Shown here: piece after piece, positions 31,214 through 40,979 of the stretch | Layout of the letters: each line of letters starts with the position of its first letter | Numbering within the stretch: position 1 is the stretch's first letter | Origin: Prorocentrum cordatum | Taxonomy: Eukaryota > Sar > Dinophyceae > Prorocentrales > Prorocentraceae | Length of the DNA: 64,000 nt | NCBI GenBank assembly: GCA_963575745.1 | Contig: CAUYUJ010020726.1 | Span: forward strand, 678,969 to 742,968 | Direction of reading: 5' to 3' | Made by a program: the position numbers and the translations under genes | Notes under the pieces: generated by a model | Told to the model about the DNA's origin: nothing | Database searches by the model: none | Seen by the model: only the letters and a program-made list of their open reading frames with translations

Positions 31214-31470
31214 ATCGTGTCGCGCCGCCGGTTCGCGCCCACCACGTCTCGGCGCGACACGCTGCAGGCGGCCCGGATCAGTAGGTCGACCCTGCCAGTT
31301 CAAGGGTACCCCCGTGTCCTGTGTCCTGCGACCCGTGCCTCCTGCATTCCTGTGGCGACGTGGCCCTCGGAAGGGTCTCGTGTCCTCTCGCGTGTCCTGT
31401 CCAATCAAGTCCGACTGTATCGTGTCGCGCCGCCGGTTCGCGCCCACCACGTCTCGGCGCGGCCCGCTGC
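31214..31470. repeat. Direct duplication of a block of about 50 bp around a dispersed repeat
   Basis: TCGTGTCGCGCCGCCGGTTC with CCACCACGTCTCGGCGC follows at 31219 and again at 31419. A diverged copy is at 53758-53811. Between them lies the block shared with 10461-10518. Confidence 0.75.
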
Positions 31471-31749
31471 ACGTGCCCCAGTCGGAGGCGACGATAGGGG
31501 CGAATAGCCCAGGGGAGAGCAATACATGTATCCAGGGGCGCCGATGATCGATGTCTTCGACAAGGCTCCCGGGCGAGTACGTGCAATGCCCGCCCCTGGG
31601 CTAGTCGCCCTTATCGTCGCCGCCGACCCAGTCCCCAAGCGACACCGTCCCGAGCCTGTGCCGACCCACCGCGCCGCGGAGCTGAGCGACACCTGCGGGT
31701 GCGCTCTTCGGCCAGGTCGCGGGCACGGCCGGAGCCAGGCAGAGCCTCC

Positions 31750-31836
31750 CTCCTCCTTTTCTTCCTCCCTCCCTCCCCTCCTCATCCCTCCTCCTCCTCC
31801 TCCTCCTCCTCCTCCTCCTCCTCCTCCTCCTCCTCC

Positions 31837-31868
<32 letters not shown>

Positions 31869-31880
31869 GAGAGCGCGCCC
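31750..31880. repeat. (CTC)n joined to (GA)n microsatellite
   Basis: CTC run at 31784-31835 changes directly to GA dinucleotides at 31836-31876, a pyrimidine-to-purine switch on one strand. Confidence 0.9.
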
Positions 31881-32380
31881 ACCTCGGCGGATGCCCGCGG
31901 AACGTCCAAGGACGTTCCTCGGAAGACGCGTATTGGGGGGGCGACAGCTGGAGGGCACCGAGGGCTGCAGAAAGGGGCTCTGTAGGGCCCCTGATTTGGC
32001 CCTCGAGGGCCCCTGAATGGGGCCCTGCAGGCCCCGAGAAGGGCACCTTCCCCCCCCCCCCCCCGCCCCTTTCCATGCATCGCCCCCCCATCAACTCGCA
32101 CCCGAAGGTCGCGCGAGTCAGGCGCGGGGGGACGTGCGCTGTCGGGAGCCGCGGGGAAGCTCGTCGGGGGCAGCGGGTTTGAGTTAGATCAGCACCCGCA
32201 TCCTGATCATTTCCAGGAGGAAGAGGAGGAAGAGGAGGAGGAGGAGGAGGAATACCCACGTCTTTCCCGTTCAGTCCTGGTACAGCGTGAATCCGCTGGC
32301 CCGCAGCCAGGCCAGCAGAATCACGACCAAGCTTCACGCGTCCGGCCTCGCATCCGGTCGCTCTCTGTCGCCTTTGTACT
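31880..32380. other. Intergenic, no gene seen
   Basis: Only short GGCCCCTGA repeats (31985-32040) and a short GGA run (32215-32250). Confidence 0.4.
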
Positions 32381-32384
32381 GGTT

Positions 32385-32765
32385 CTAGTCTGAAAACCCA
32401 ACCTGGGCAAGTTTCGAAAAGAGTGTCTGCTGCCACCGCCGCGCACGTTCGGCGCCACGCAGCGTCGCTCGTGTCTCCATCTGCAATGTATTGATGCATA
32501 AGCCCGCGTGGTGCTGTCGGCAGGGGCCGCAGAAGCTTGCGTCCGTCGCAGTTGACTCGAAGGAGGTCAGGCTTGCTGCTCTTCTGAACAAGCTAGCATG
32601 TGAGGGAGAGTGTTTGTTGTTCATGCTTTCCATGAGTTTGGGCAACTCCAGTGGTTTCAGACCGTGGCCGTGACCCTCACAGTTTGGATCCAGTGAGTAC
32701 ACGTCGGACGTATCCTGCCGATGCCCTGACTGGGTCTGCAGAGCTACCCAGCGAGTATGTTGCAC
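32385..32765 (-). other. Unassigned minus-strand open frame
   Basis: A 126-codon frame starts MQHTRWVALQTQSGHRQDTS and ends KLAQVGFSD. Non-repetitive composition but no motif. A competing minus-strand frame overlaps it, so coding status is doubtful. Confidence 0.2.
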
Positions 32766-32824
32766 ACAGCGGGATCAGTTTGGTAGTATGATATCGGCTT
32801 GAATGTGGTCAGCCGCCAAGAGTT

Positions 32825-32949
32825 CTTGGCATCGCTCGGACGTGTGCATTTTTCCTTCGGCGAGGATCATCGAGAAACATCCTTGATCATTTGGCGAAAA
32901 AACACGCACGAAACCAAAAAAACAGGACATGGACGTCCAAGCGATGGCC
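32825..32949 (+). mobile_element. Family A MITE, copy 2
   Basis: Ends CTTGGCATCGCTCGGACGTG and GACGTCCAAGCGATGGCC, with an exact 6-bp flank AGAGTT (32819-32824, 32950-32955), at least 5 bp of which is target duplication. This copy defines the element ends used for the others. Confidence 0.85.
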
Positions 32950-32955
32950 AGAGTT

Positions 32956-33655
32956 GTTATAGTCGTGTTTATAATCGTGGTCTGCCGTCTTATTGAAGGT
33001 TCGGCTGGACATTGGCGGACATCATCCGGATGTCGTGTACTCGAGGCTAGGGTGAACATGGCATCGTCACGGTTGCTAGGCTGCAGCTCAGATGTAGGGA
33101 GCCCCATCACATCCAGGTCAATGGCGTGCTTGCATGTGCCTGTGGATGCATAGTGGCAGCCGTGCTTCGAATGTGTTGTTGTTGTCTGTTCATTGCGGTG
33201 AACACGCACACGCGCGCTTCCTGAGTCACAGGCGCCACAGCATTTTATCCCCCTCTTTGAGCTGCGTCTACAGTGTGTAAAAAAGATGGGATCATCTGGG
33301 GCTGAGGCGACTCGGTGGTATAGAGCCCAGAGCGGTGCGATCCATGGCTCCGCTTCGGCTGCCTATCTTGCGGGAGAAGATTGGAACCAGCAACTGGCTG
33401 GTATTGTGGGCTCGGTTGCCTTGGCGAGGACAAAGGGGAAACCGCAGCCCTAGCGGTCGGGACGCCTTGTGGTGCATGTTGAGAGTAAGCTGCAACGCTA
33501 ACCGCGGCGATGACCACCTCAGCCAATCGCCTGGACCCACGGCCCCGTGCATTCATCACGTGCCGTTCCCGTCAGCCCCAGCGTCTCGGAGGACGAGTGA
33601 TGCAGGTCCGAGTTGAGACTTGCATGTTGGACGCCGGGGCTCCGCTGGCCAGCGC
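32956..33655. other. Intergenic, no gene recognised
   Basis: Open frames on both strands (for example 33245-33559 minus) lack motifs. Confidence 0.35.
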
Positions 33656-33658
33656 TTT

Positions 33659-33810
33659 CCAGCCTGGAGCATATCCCTATCCCTATGCTGGGCACCTCCT
33701 CATCACGATGCCAATCATAGGGATTTCCTTATTTTTTGAGGGCGCATCCCTAAGATTGTCATCGCTTTTTGGTGTGTCAATCTTAGGGATAGGGATACGT
33801 TCGAGGCTGG
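33659..33810. mobile_element. Family F MITE, copy 2 (inverted)
   Basis: Opposite orientation to the other three copies: starts CCAGCCTGGAGCATATCCCT, ends AGGGATACGTTCGAGGCTGG. Confidence 0.75.
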
Positions 33811-33993
33811 TAAGGAGCCAGCGCAGACGGGAACGGCCCAGGCTCGATTGCTTGGCAGCTCGCCGGCAGAGGCCAAGGACAGCGACGCTCTTGCGGGGCA
33901 GCGCGCCGCGCGTCGGCGCGCGCGCACACGCGGCGCGCCCCGGCGCGACCTGCCGGCTGTCGTCGGGCGCCAGTCATCCAGCCTCGATGTAAG

Positions 33994-34237
33994 TCAAGCA
34001 GTGGCGAAGCGTCTTGGCCCGCCTAGAACCCCACCAGACAATGTTCTAAGAACTTTTGGTGGATCTTTGGTGGTTGGCACTTTTTGTTATTACAACATTT
34101 CTGGCGGTGTCTGTCTTGTTTGAACAGATCGGGTTTATTTTCTAAGAACATTGTTTTGGTTATTCGAACAGTTTTGGGTTCTAAGCACATGTCGTGGTAG
34201 GACTATAGGAATGCCAGGACGGTCGGTCCCTGCTCAA
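33994..34237. mobile_element. Family J element, copy 1
   Basis: About 244 bp beginning TCAAGCAGTGGCGAAGCGTC and ending GGTCGGTCCCTGCTCAA. It matches 51972-52209 along its whole length, including TTCTAAGAACATT and AACATGTCGTGGTG-like blocks. A/T-rich relative to its flanks. Confidence 0.7.
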
Positions 34238-34277
34238 GCATGGCTCAATCGATGATGAGTTTTACGCTACATCATTG

Positions 34278-34513
34278 TAGGCCTCCTAGTTGGGGTCGGA
34301 GCGGATGGGGTCGGAGGACCGCACCGCATCGCCGATGCATCAGCGGTGCGGCTCGATGTGGGGCCCGATCTTTTCCGCGCCCACGTCGCCGATGCATCGC
34401 CGACGTCGCCAGCGCATCGCCGATGCATCGCCGATACATCGGCGATGCATTGGCGATGCGGCGCGACCCTTCGATCCCATCTACTCGGACCCCAGCTAGG
34501 AGGCCTCTGATCT
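34278..34513. mobile_element. Family E element, complete copy
   Basis: Ends TAGGCCTCCTAGTTGGGGTC and GACCCCAGCTAGGAGGCCTC are inverted. The interior is a tandem of the self-complementary unit GCATCGCCGATGC. Related copies at 9344-9421 and 49595-49763. Confidence 0.8.
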
Positions 34514-35090
34514 TCTGTGGTCGAGCAGCTCGGCGACGTGCGAATCACGGCGTCCTTCAACACGTTGCGTTCTTCTGACGAAAGCGCGGTGTGCGGATAC
34601 AGCATTGCACTTGGCACCGTTAGACATGAGGTGGGACATGTCTACAGTTCAGATCCATGCCAAGGTACACCCGGCTTGCCTCCAGGGTGCACCGGGTGTC
34701 TTGGGTTTCGATGGTTCTGTTGTGGAGAGCGCTTCGTTCCCACACCGCAGATCCATGGACGTCCTGGGGTCTCAGGGTTGGGTTTCCTGTGGAAGGCTTC
34801 TTGTGGACTGGCCTCCATTGTATCTTACATAATGGAGGATGACGATTAATACATGACCGGGGGTCGTGTTCACGCGGCGGCGCCCGGGATGATGATTAGA
34901 AGAATCCGGCCGCGGGCTGGAAAACAATTCTTCTAATCGTTCCCCTCCAGGCAGAAAGCTGTGCAGAATTAACGGAAAACTAGATTTTCAATCGTTCTCT
35001 CCCGTTCATTGTATGAATCGTCATCCCGCGGAATTGCATATAGTGGGCATCCGAGTGGGCATCTTAGTGGGCATCTTAGTGTCCTGGGGC
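34514..35090. other. Intergenic, small hairpin only
   Basis: An inverted pair GATTAGAAGAATC and ATTCTTCTAATC lies at about 34895-34940. No gene recognised. Confidence 0.4.
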
Positions 35091-35097
35091 CCCTTTC

Positions 35098-35301
35098 GGG
35101 GGAGCGTAAGACCCGGGTTTGCCAGGACTCGGGTTCGCCATCGTTTTTTGACGACCGCGCCTCGGATTTTGACGAGGAGGAGTTTCGTGGGATGTCTGCA
35201 GCGGGAGGCCTCGTCAAAATGCAGGCTCGGCCTCGTCATTTTTTTGACGACCTCGTCGGGGATTTCCGAGTCCCCCGTACCCGGGTATTACGTCTCCCCG
35301 A
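35098..35301. mobile_element. Family T element, copy 2
   Basis: Starts GGGGGAGCGTAAGACCCGGG and ends CCCGGGTATTACGTCTCCCC. Internal GGGATGTCTGCAGCGGGAG matches copy 3. Confidence 0.75.
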
Positions 35302-35523
35302 CCCTTCAGTTGTATATTACAAATAGTGGGCGCCTTAGTGGGCATTCGCACCTCGTGCGGCGGGCTCGGGCCCCTCCGAGCTGGCCAGGTCGCCGCGATG
35401 CTCAAGACGCTGCAAGCCGCTGCGGCCCGCCCCGCCCCGCCCCGCGCCCCGCGCGCTCTGCCCCGGCTCCGCCGGGGAAGCGGAGGGCTGCAGTCGGCTA
35501 CACGTAAGTCGGCGGCGAGCATG

Positions 35524-35677
35524 ACCAGCCTCGAACGTATCCCTATCCCTAAGATTGACACGCCAAGAGGGGATGGCAATTTTCGGGATGCGCCCTCAAA
35601 AAAGAAGGGAGCCCCTAAGATTGGCATCGTGATGAGGAGGTGCCCGGCATAGGGATAGGGATCTGTTCCAGGCTGGT
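35524..35677. mobile_element. Family F MITE, copy 3
   Basis: Ends ACCAGCCTCGAACGTATCCC and GGGATCTGTTCCAGGCTGGT. Confidence 0.75.
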
Positions 35678-36104
35678 AAGCTGCATGTAAGTCGGCGGCG
35701 AGCAAGGGGGGGGCGGAAAAGAGGGGGGTGATGACTAGGGGGGTGGATATCATGGCGGGGGCATGATATCTCCCCAAATTTCATGGCGCCTCTTCTTGTT
35801 CCATTACGTCCCCGGCCCCCCCGCTGGGCCGCGCACATGCCGCCGGTCATGATCTGCACCCCCCCTCTTGGACACCCCCCTCTTGGCCGCTCCCGATGCA
35901 TGCAAGTCGGCGGCGAGCAAGGGGGGGGGGAGGGAGACGGAGAAGGCCTTCTCAGAAGGCGGCGGGGCGTCTCTCAAGCCCCCGCGCCTTCCGAGCGTTT
36001 TTATGTTGTCTTCGGGGAAGGCTCAGAAAACTTCTCAGACAGCCGGGGGACCTCCGAGCCTCCTGAGACGACCCGTCCCTTCTCACTTCCCCCCCCCCGG
36101 CGCG
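35678..36104. other. Intergenic; CTTCTCAGAAGG-type palindromes
   Basis: GCCTTCTCAGAAGGC at about 35945-35960 and related TTCTCAGA copies. No gene. Confidence 0.4.
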
Positions 36105-36287
36105 CCTCCTACGTAAGAGTGGCCTGTCGCCAGAGTGGCCTGTGGTGCGGGCACATTGGGGCCCGCAGGTAGCTGGACGCGATGCGATCGCGGCGGGTGG
36201 CGCGCTCGGGTTTGCTCTCCCCGCGCACCCCGAGAACTCCGCACCAGAGGTCGCTCTTGCCCCGAGTCACTCGTTGCGTGCAGCCGA
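36105..36287 (+). mobile_element. Third copy of the anoctamin introner family
   Basis: Reads ACGTAAGAGTGGCCTG at the left and GTTGCGTGCAGCCGA at the right, with an internal GAGTGGCCTGTGGTGCGGGC near-complementary to GCACCAGAGGTCGCTC. It aligns along its length with anoctamin introns 1 and 3. Possible target duplication GGCG(C/G), imperfect. The canonical-looking GTAAGAG...TGCAG pair is intact. The flanking DNA has no recognisable exon, so it may be intergenic or interrupt an undetected gene. Confidence 0.75.
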
Positions 36288-36483
36288 GGCGGCCAGCCCG
36301 CTGGGGCGCCAAGGGCACTGCGCCCCGCGTGCTGGTCAGGAGCGAAGGAAGGCAGTGCACGTACATGACTCTACGTTGGCTTCGATAGCGCGCTTTGATC
36401 GACCCGTCGTGCCGCGCGGCCGGTCTCGCTGACTGGGGGGCCGTGCTCACGGACGTGAGCGGGCGCGCACGCCCCTTCGTCTC

Positions 36484-36610
36484 GGTATCGCGCGGACGTG
36501 TGCACTTTTTTCCTGACGGGTATTATTAAGGAGCATCCTGGATCATCCTGCGACAAAAATCACGCACGAAAGCGAAAGAAACAAAGGGAATGGACGTCCG
36601 AGCGATGGCC
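36484..36610 (+). mobile_element. Family A MITE, copy 3
   Basis: GGTATCGCGCGGACGTGTGC at the left, GGACGTCCGAGCGATGGCC at the right. No clear flank duplication. Confidence 0.75.
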
Positions 36611-36754
36611 AGTTGTGGGCTCCCTGAAGGGGATCGCGCCTCGTGCTCTGGGCGGGAGGCGCTGCCCGCCTTCTCCAAGGGGGGGCACGCGGGCGCGAGG
36701 GGTTGGCCGCGCTTCTCCGGGACGGATCGCGGAGCTGTTTGTGCCAGAGAGTTG

Positions 36755-36915
36755 TCAGGAGGGAAAGAACACACAGACACAATTAATCGTCGATGCCATG
36801 GAAAACATTGGAAATTATGGCAAGCGGGGGGGAGATTAGAATCCAGAAAACATGGTAAAATATGAGGAATCTGGTTATCTGTGTCTATGTTTTGATGTGT
36901 CCCAGCGCCCCCTCA
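36755..36915 (+). mobile_element. Family C element, copy 5
   Basis: Starts TCAGGAGGGAAAGAACACAC and ends GCGCCCCCTCA. Confidence 0.7.
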
Positions 36916-36934
36916 AGCTGGGAATGCTGAAACT

Positions 36935-37145
36935 CGGGCGGGTGGTAATGGAGGGCGACCCAGATGGGGGGCGACCCAAATGGGAATGGAGGGCGACCCA
37001 AATGGGCGACCCAAAGGGGGGGGGGCGAAGAGTGGCGACCCAAGTGGGAATGGAGGGCGACCCAAATGAAATGGGAATGGAGGGCGACCCATTAGGGTCG
37101 CCCTCCTTCCCCAATGAAATGGGAATGGAGGGCGACCCAAATGGG
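36935..37145. repeat. Minisatellite of 21-33 bp (GGAATGGAGGGCGACCCAAA)
   Basis: About seven imperfect units, each centred on GGAGGGCGACCC, one forming the palindrome GGGCGACCCATTAGGGTCGCCC. Confidence 0.85.
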
Positions 37146-37244
37146 GGGGGTGAAGAGAGGGGGCCCGAACGGGGCCCTCCTAGGGCCCGCCTTTGGAGCC
37201 AGCAGGAGCCCACAGGGGGGCCCTTATCGGCCCCCTTGAGGGCA

Positions 37245-37385
37245 TTTTTATTTGTCGATCCTCATCTAGGTCACCCACCAATGGGGCCTCCTTGTTTCTC
37301 GATCCTCATTTAGGGCCTCCTTTTTTCTCGATCCTCATTTCGGTTTGTTCTCGATTTTTGTTCGATCCTCATATAGGTCCCGCGC
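37245..37385. repeat. TCGATCCTCAT minisatellite
   Basis: Four or five imperfect units of about 25-35 bp, each with TCTCGATCCTCATNTAGG and a CCTCCTT linker. Confidence 0.75.
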
Positions 37386-38010
37386 GCGACGCCAACGGAA
37401 ACGCAATGGCAGAGCGCCATCTTTGGGCCACGCTCGGGCCATGCTGGAAGCCGTCATGAACTGTCAGGTTGTCTTTGGCGGTGGCCGCCTAAGATAGTCT
37501 GAGGCCACGAACCTCCTCCTCCTCCTCCTTCTCCTCCTCCTCCTCCTCCGCCCCCTTCCTGCTGCTTGCCCACGTCACAAGTGCTCCAGGAGGAGGTGGA
37601 TAAGATGAAGGGGGCTGAGAGAGTTGAGTTGGTGCTTGAAGCCCGTCCCAGCCCCCAGCCCGCAGCTCCCCATGCGATGCTTAGTTGTGTGGTTACGTCT
37701 GCCCCCTGCACGCTAACCCCCTATTGAGCCTTGCATCCACCACATCCTCACGCAGGGCCATTGCAAGTTTTTAGTTTGTCGCCTAGGGGCCCGCCTCGAA
37801 ATGGACACCTCGGGAACCGACCAAAATAACAGATTGGACACCATGTTCGGGCCCATGTGGAGCATCGGCCGGTTCCCGAGGCTAGGTGGCGCAGCTCTCC
37901 GTTCCATAGCCTCTCATGCTCGAGGCTCAGGCATGTGCACGGACGCTCCAGCATGTCCTAGCACAAAAAGAAAATGACCCCAATGAGCGGAAGGTTTGGA
38001 AAACCAGTGA
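37386..38010. other. Intergenic, no gene recognised
   Basis: Contains a CTC microsatellite at 37508-37560 only. Confidence 0.4.
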
Positions 38011-38014
38011 TATG

Positions 38015-38245
38015 AATACTGAGATCGATTGTGAGACCGATAGTGGGATCGATAGGGAGGACGATTGTAAGGTCGATCGTGAGACCGATCGTGAAGTCGA
38101 CTCATTGAGATCGATATTGAGATCGATCGTGAAATCGCTCGTGCTATCTACAGTGAGATCCTTTGTGAGATCGGTAGTGCGATCGATTGTGAGAGCGATC
38201 GTGAGATCGAAAGAGAGATCGATGGTCAGACCTATCGGTGAGAAG
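38015..38245. repeat. 12-bp minisatellite (GATCGATCGTGA)
   Basis: About 19 imperfect 12-bp units with conserved GATCG core and GTGA. The 12-bp period keeps one frame open with Asp/Glu/Arg/Thr-rich or Ile/Val/Arg/Ser-rich peptides, but nothing indicates real coding. It is followed by a two-copy repeat of about 60 bp around CCGCC(C/T)ACCGAA(A/G)TCGGCC. Confidence 0.85.
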
Positions 38246-38511
38246 ATCGACCAGGAACCCGAGAACCCGGGAACCCCGCCACCCACCGAAATCGGCCCGG
38301 AACCAGGAATCTGGGAACCCGGAACCGGGAATTTGAGAACTTGGCCGCCTACCGAAGTCGGCCAAAAACTTCCGCCAAATCCTTTAATACCCGCTAGGGC
38401 CCCTTCAGTGCAAGCACTGATCACCATGTCGGCGTCACCCCAATCTTCTAATACTGTGTTTGCGCCGCCCCCCCAGGGGCGGCGTGCGAACCGAGAAATC
38501 TTCTAGTCCAT

Positions 38512-38648
38512 GCGTCGTGGCCGGCGCTTTCTGGCCACACCGCTCGGGAAACGATATCCTACAAGACGGGTGTACTATATGTTCGGGTCGGACGCGCGCC
38601 TCCAAGGAGGACTTTTTGTACTATAGTATGCCCATGGGCGTCCCATCA
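38512..38648. repeat. Dispersed repeat family S, copy 2
   Basis: Same block order as 23200-23350. The right end ACTATAGTATGCCCATGGGC corresponds to ATTAGTATGTCTCTGTGCGC there. Confidence 0.7.
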
Positions 38649-38865
38649 TGGTGTCGCTTTTATTTCTACCCCCTCCTCGAGGACGGGCACGGGGATTCAT
38701 CAGTGCCCGGGTGTGGGAGGGACTGGGGGGCTCCTACCCGCGTGCCGCTCTCGTGCCGTGCCGTTCGCGGCCGTCCTCGCCCTTTGGCCAGGCGTGGGGT
38801 CGTCGTCGTTGTCGACGTCGTCATCGGCTTCGTCCACGTCGTCCTGATCATCGCCGTCCTCCTTT

Positions 38866-39068
38866 GGGGAAACGTAAGACTCGAGAACGCTGGAACTCGG
38901 GTTCGCCTACGCTTTTTGACGAGCCCGTCCTGAATTTTGACGGTCCGGTTTTCGTGGGATGTCTGCAGCGGGAGCCCGCATCATATGTCAGACTGGACCG
39001 CGTAAGTTTCATGATGGCCCCGTCGGGCCAGTCCGAGCCTCCCGAACCCGAGCCTTACGTCTCCCCGA
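38866..39068. mobile_element. Family T element, copy 3 (7-bp TSD)
   Basis: A 203-bp element starting GGGGAAACGTAAGACTCGAG and ending CGAGCCTTACGTCTCCCCGA. Exact flanking CTCCTTT at 38859-38865 and 39069-39075. Confidence 0.8.
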
Positions 39069-39650
39069 CTCCTTTTCCCTCTCCTCCGTGCTGCCCTTGT
39101 CGTCGTCATCCCCCCTCGGCCTCGCGGGCGCTGCCCTCCTAGCCGCCCCCGCCCCCTCCTCGTCCTTGGGGGCCCACGGGGGAGCGCGGCGGCGGCGCCT
39201 CGGCAGCGGCGCGAGGCGAGGAGGCCCCGGGAGACGGGCGGCGCGCGCCCTTGCCCTGCCATCGGGGAGAGCTCCCCTCGGGGCCGCGGGGCCGCGGGGC
39301 CGCGGGGACGGAGACACGGGGTCCACCGGGAGACTCGTGCGGACACGGGCCCACCGGTGGACCGCTGCCCGCCGGGACACTGGTCCACCGGGACGCTCGC
39401 GCACTTCATGCAGGCTGCAGCCGGGACGCTCGAGCATCTCTCAATCCGGAAGGTCCTGCTTGTCCAGGGCTTGCCCTCCACCTGCTTGCTTCCTCCTCCT
39501 CCTCCTCCTCCTCCTCCTCCTCCTCCTCCTCCCCGTCCTCCCCGTCCTCCCCGTTCTCCCCGTCCTCCTCCTTCTCCTTCTCCTCTCGCGCAGCAGCTGG
39601 CCGCATCATGTCTCAAGCCGCAGCGCCTCGTAATATCGGCGGCGACTAGA
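39069..39650. other. Intergenic with CTC microsatellite
   Basis: CTC run at 39490-39532 continuing into CCCGTCCTC units to about 39590. No gene recognised. Confidence 0.45.
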
Positions 39651-40400
39651 ACATGACAGGGCCTGACTTGGAGGAGTCTGAGTTCCCGATGTTTTCGCCT
39701 CTTCTTCTAGCCATACTTGATCAAATCACACTCCGAGGAGGCACGGGGTGTAGTACGATAGGTCACTTCTGCGTGAATCACGTGGCTCTGAGAGGATACG
39801 AATGTGTGCAGGTCCAGTCCAGTTGGCGCAGGAGAAGGCGCACCGCCCTGTTCTGCTCAGGCTGGTGGACAAGGGTTACGGAGTTCAGCACTACATGTGT
39901 TCGGTTACGACGGAATCTTGCTGTGCCGCCTCCAGGCCCCCTCCGGAGGCCAATGTATTGGTCAATACATTCTGCTCTTGCTGACCAGGCCGAGCGAATT
40001 GCTCTGGACAATCCCTTGGCCCCGGCAGCGGCATGGACGTTTTATATCCACAGTACAAGATGAGCTCGCAGTCGCGATAGCAGGTATTGAGCTTACGAAT
40101 GCTGGTGCCGACGGTAAGAAGTTGAAGCCTCTATTGGTGAACGCTGAATATCCGATTCGCCAGGGGAACAGCATCCAAGGCAAAAGTCAAGGTTGGCAAT
40201 GGCTACGTGAGGCGCACATCGCTATCCCAAAGCTCTACGCCAAGCCCCAGATTGCGGAGTGATCAGATGAGATCGTGCATTTCCTTGCCACCTCATTCCC
40301 GGGTTCTGGTCCGACGGCAGGCTAGACAAATGAGATTCACCAGATACCCATCGAGGCGGGCTGCACACACAGACTTCTTGAAGGGATAGACGTGGACGTT
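39651..40400 (+). other. Unassigned; short protein-like frames
   Basis: A plus-strand frame ending at TGA 40260-40262 reads DELAVAIAGIELTNAGADGK and LREAHIAIPKLYAKPQIAE, compositionally protein-like. It is without a recognised motif or a clean start. Position upstream of LINE sequence suggests retrotransposon debris, unproven. Confidence 0.25.
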
Positions 40401-40404
40401 GCGC

Positions 40405-40650
40405 TAGCTATCAGGGGCCAGGAGAAGGCCCGGAGGAGGAAACCAGAGGAGGCGGAGGAGGGCGAGGCAAAGACGAGGGCGAGGAAGAGGAGGGCGAGGA
40501 GGCGGAGCAGGTGGAGCAAGAGGAGGAGGAGGAGGAGGCGGCGCAGGAGGGCGAGGACGCTGAGGATGCAGATGCCGACGCAGGAGGAGGCCGATGACAC
40601 AGGACGAGGACAGAGACGAGGACAAAGACGAACAACGGGAAGTTCGTCAT
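40405..40650. repeat. GAG/GAC-rich degenerate microsatellite
   Basis: Interrupted purine-rich trinucleotides (GAGGAG, GAGGACG). Glu/Arg-rich frames are artefacts. Confidence 0.7.
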
Positions 40651-40979
40651 CCTGAATGGTGTTATGAGTAAGACCCGCCAGAGGAAGGCGACCAAATCCG
40701 GGAATCGTGAGATCTGCGGCGAAGCCGCCGCGGTGAAGGCGAAACCGGCCAAGATTACCGTTGCGGCTTTCCCGGCGACGTTTTTCTTAGGACCTCCTGG
40801 TCTGTGGCGAGCGCGCGGCGACTCATATGGCGCCGTATTGCTGCCAGTGTTGCCACAAGTCATCACGAAGGTGTCCAAGAATTTCCAAGCAGCTCTGCTG
40901 GCTCCAGATGCCACACTTGTGCAAGCCGAGCGAGGGTGCAGCTGGCGGGCGGCCGGTTCGCTCGGCTCCGTCGCTTGCC

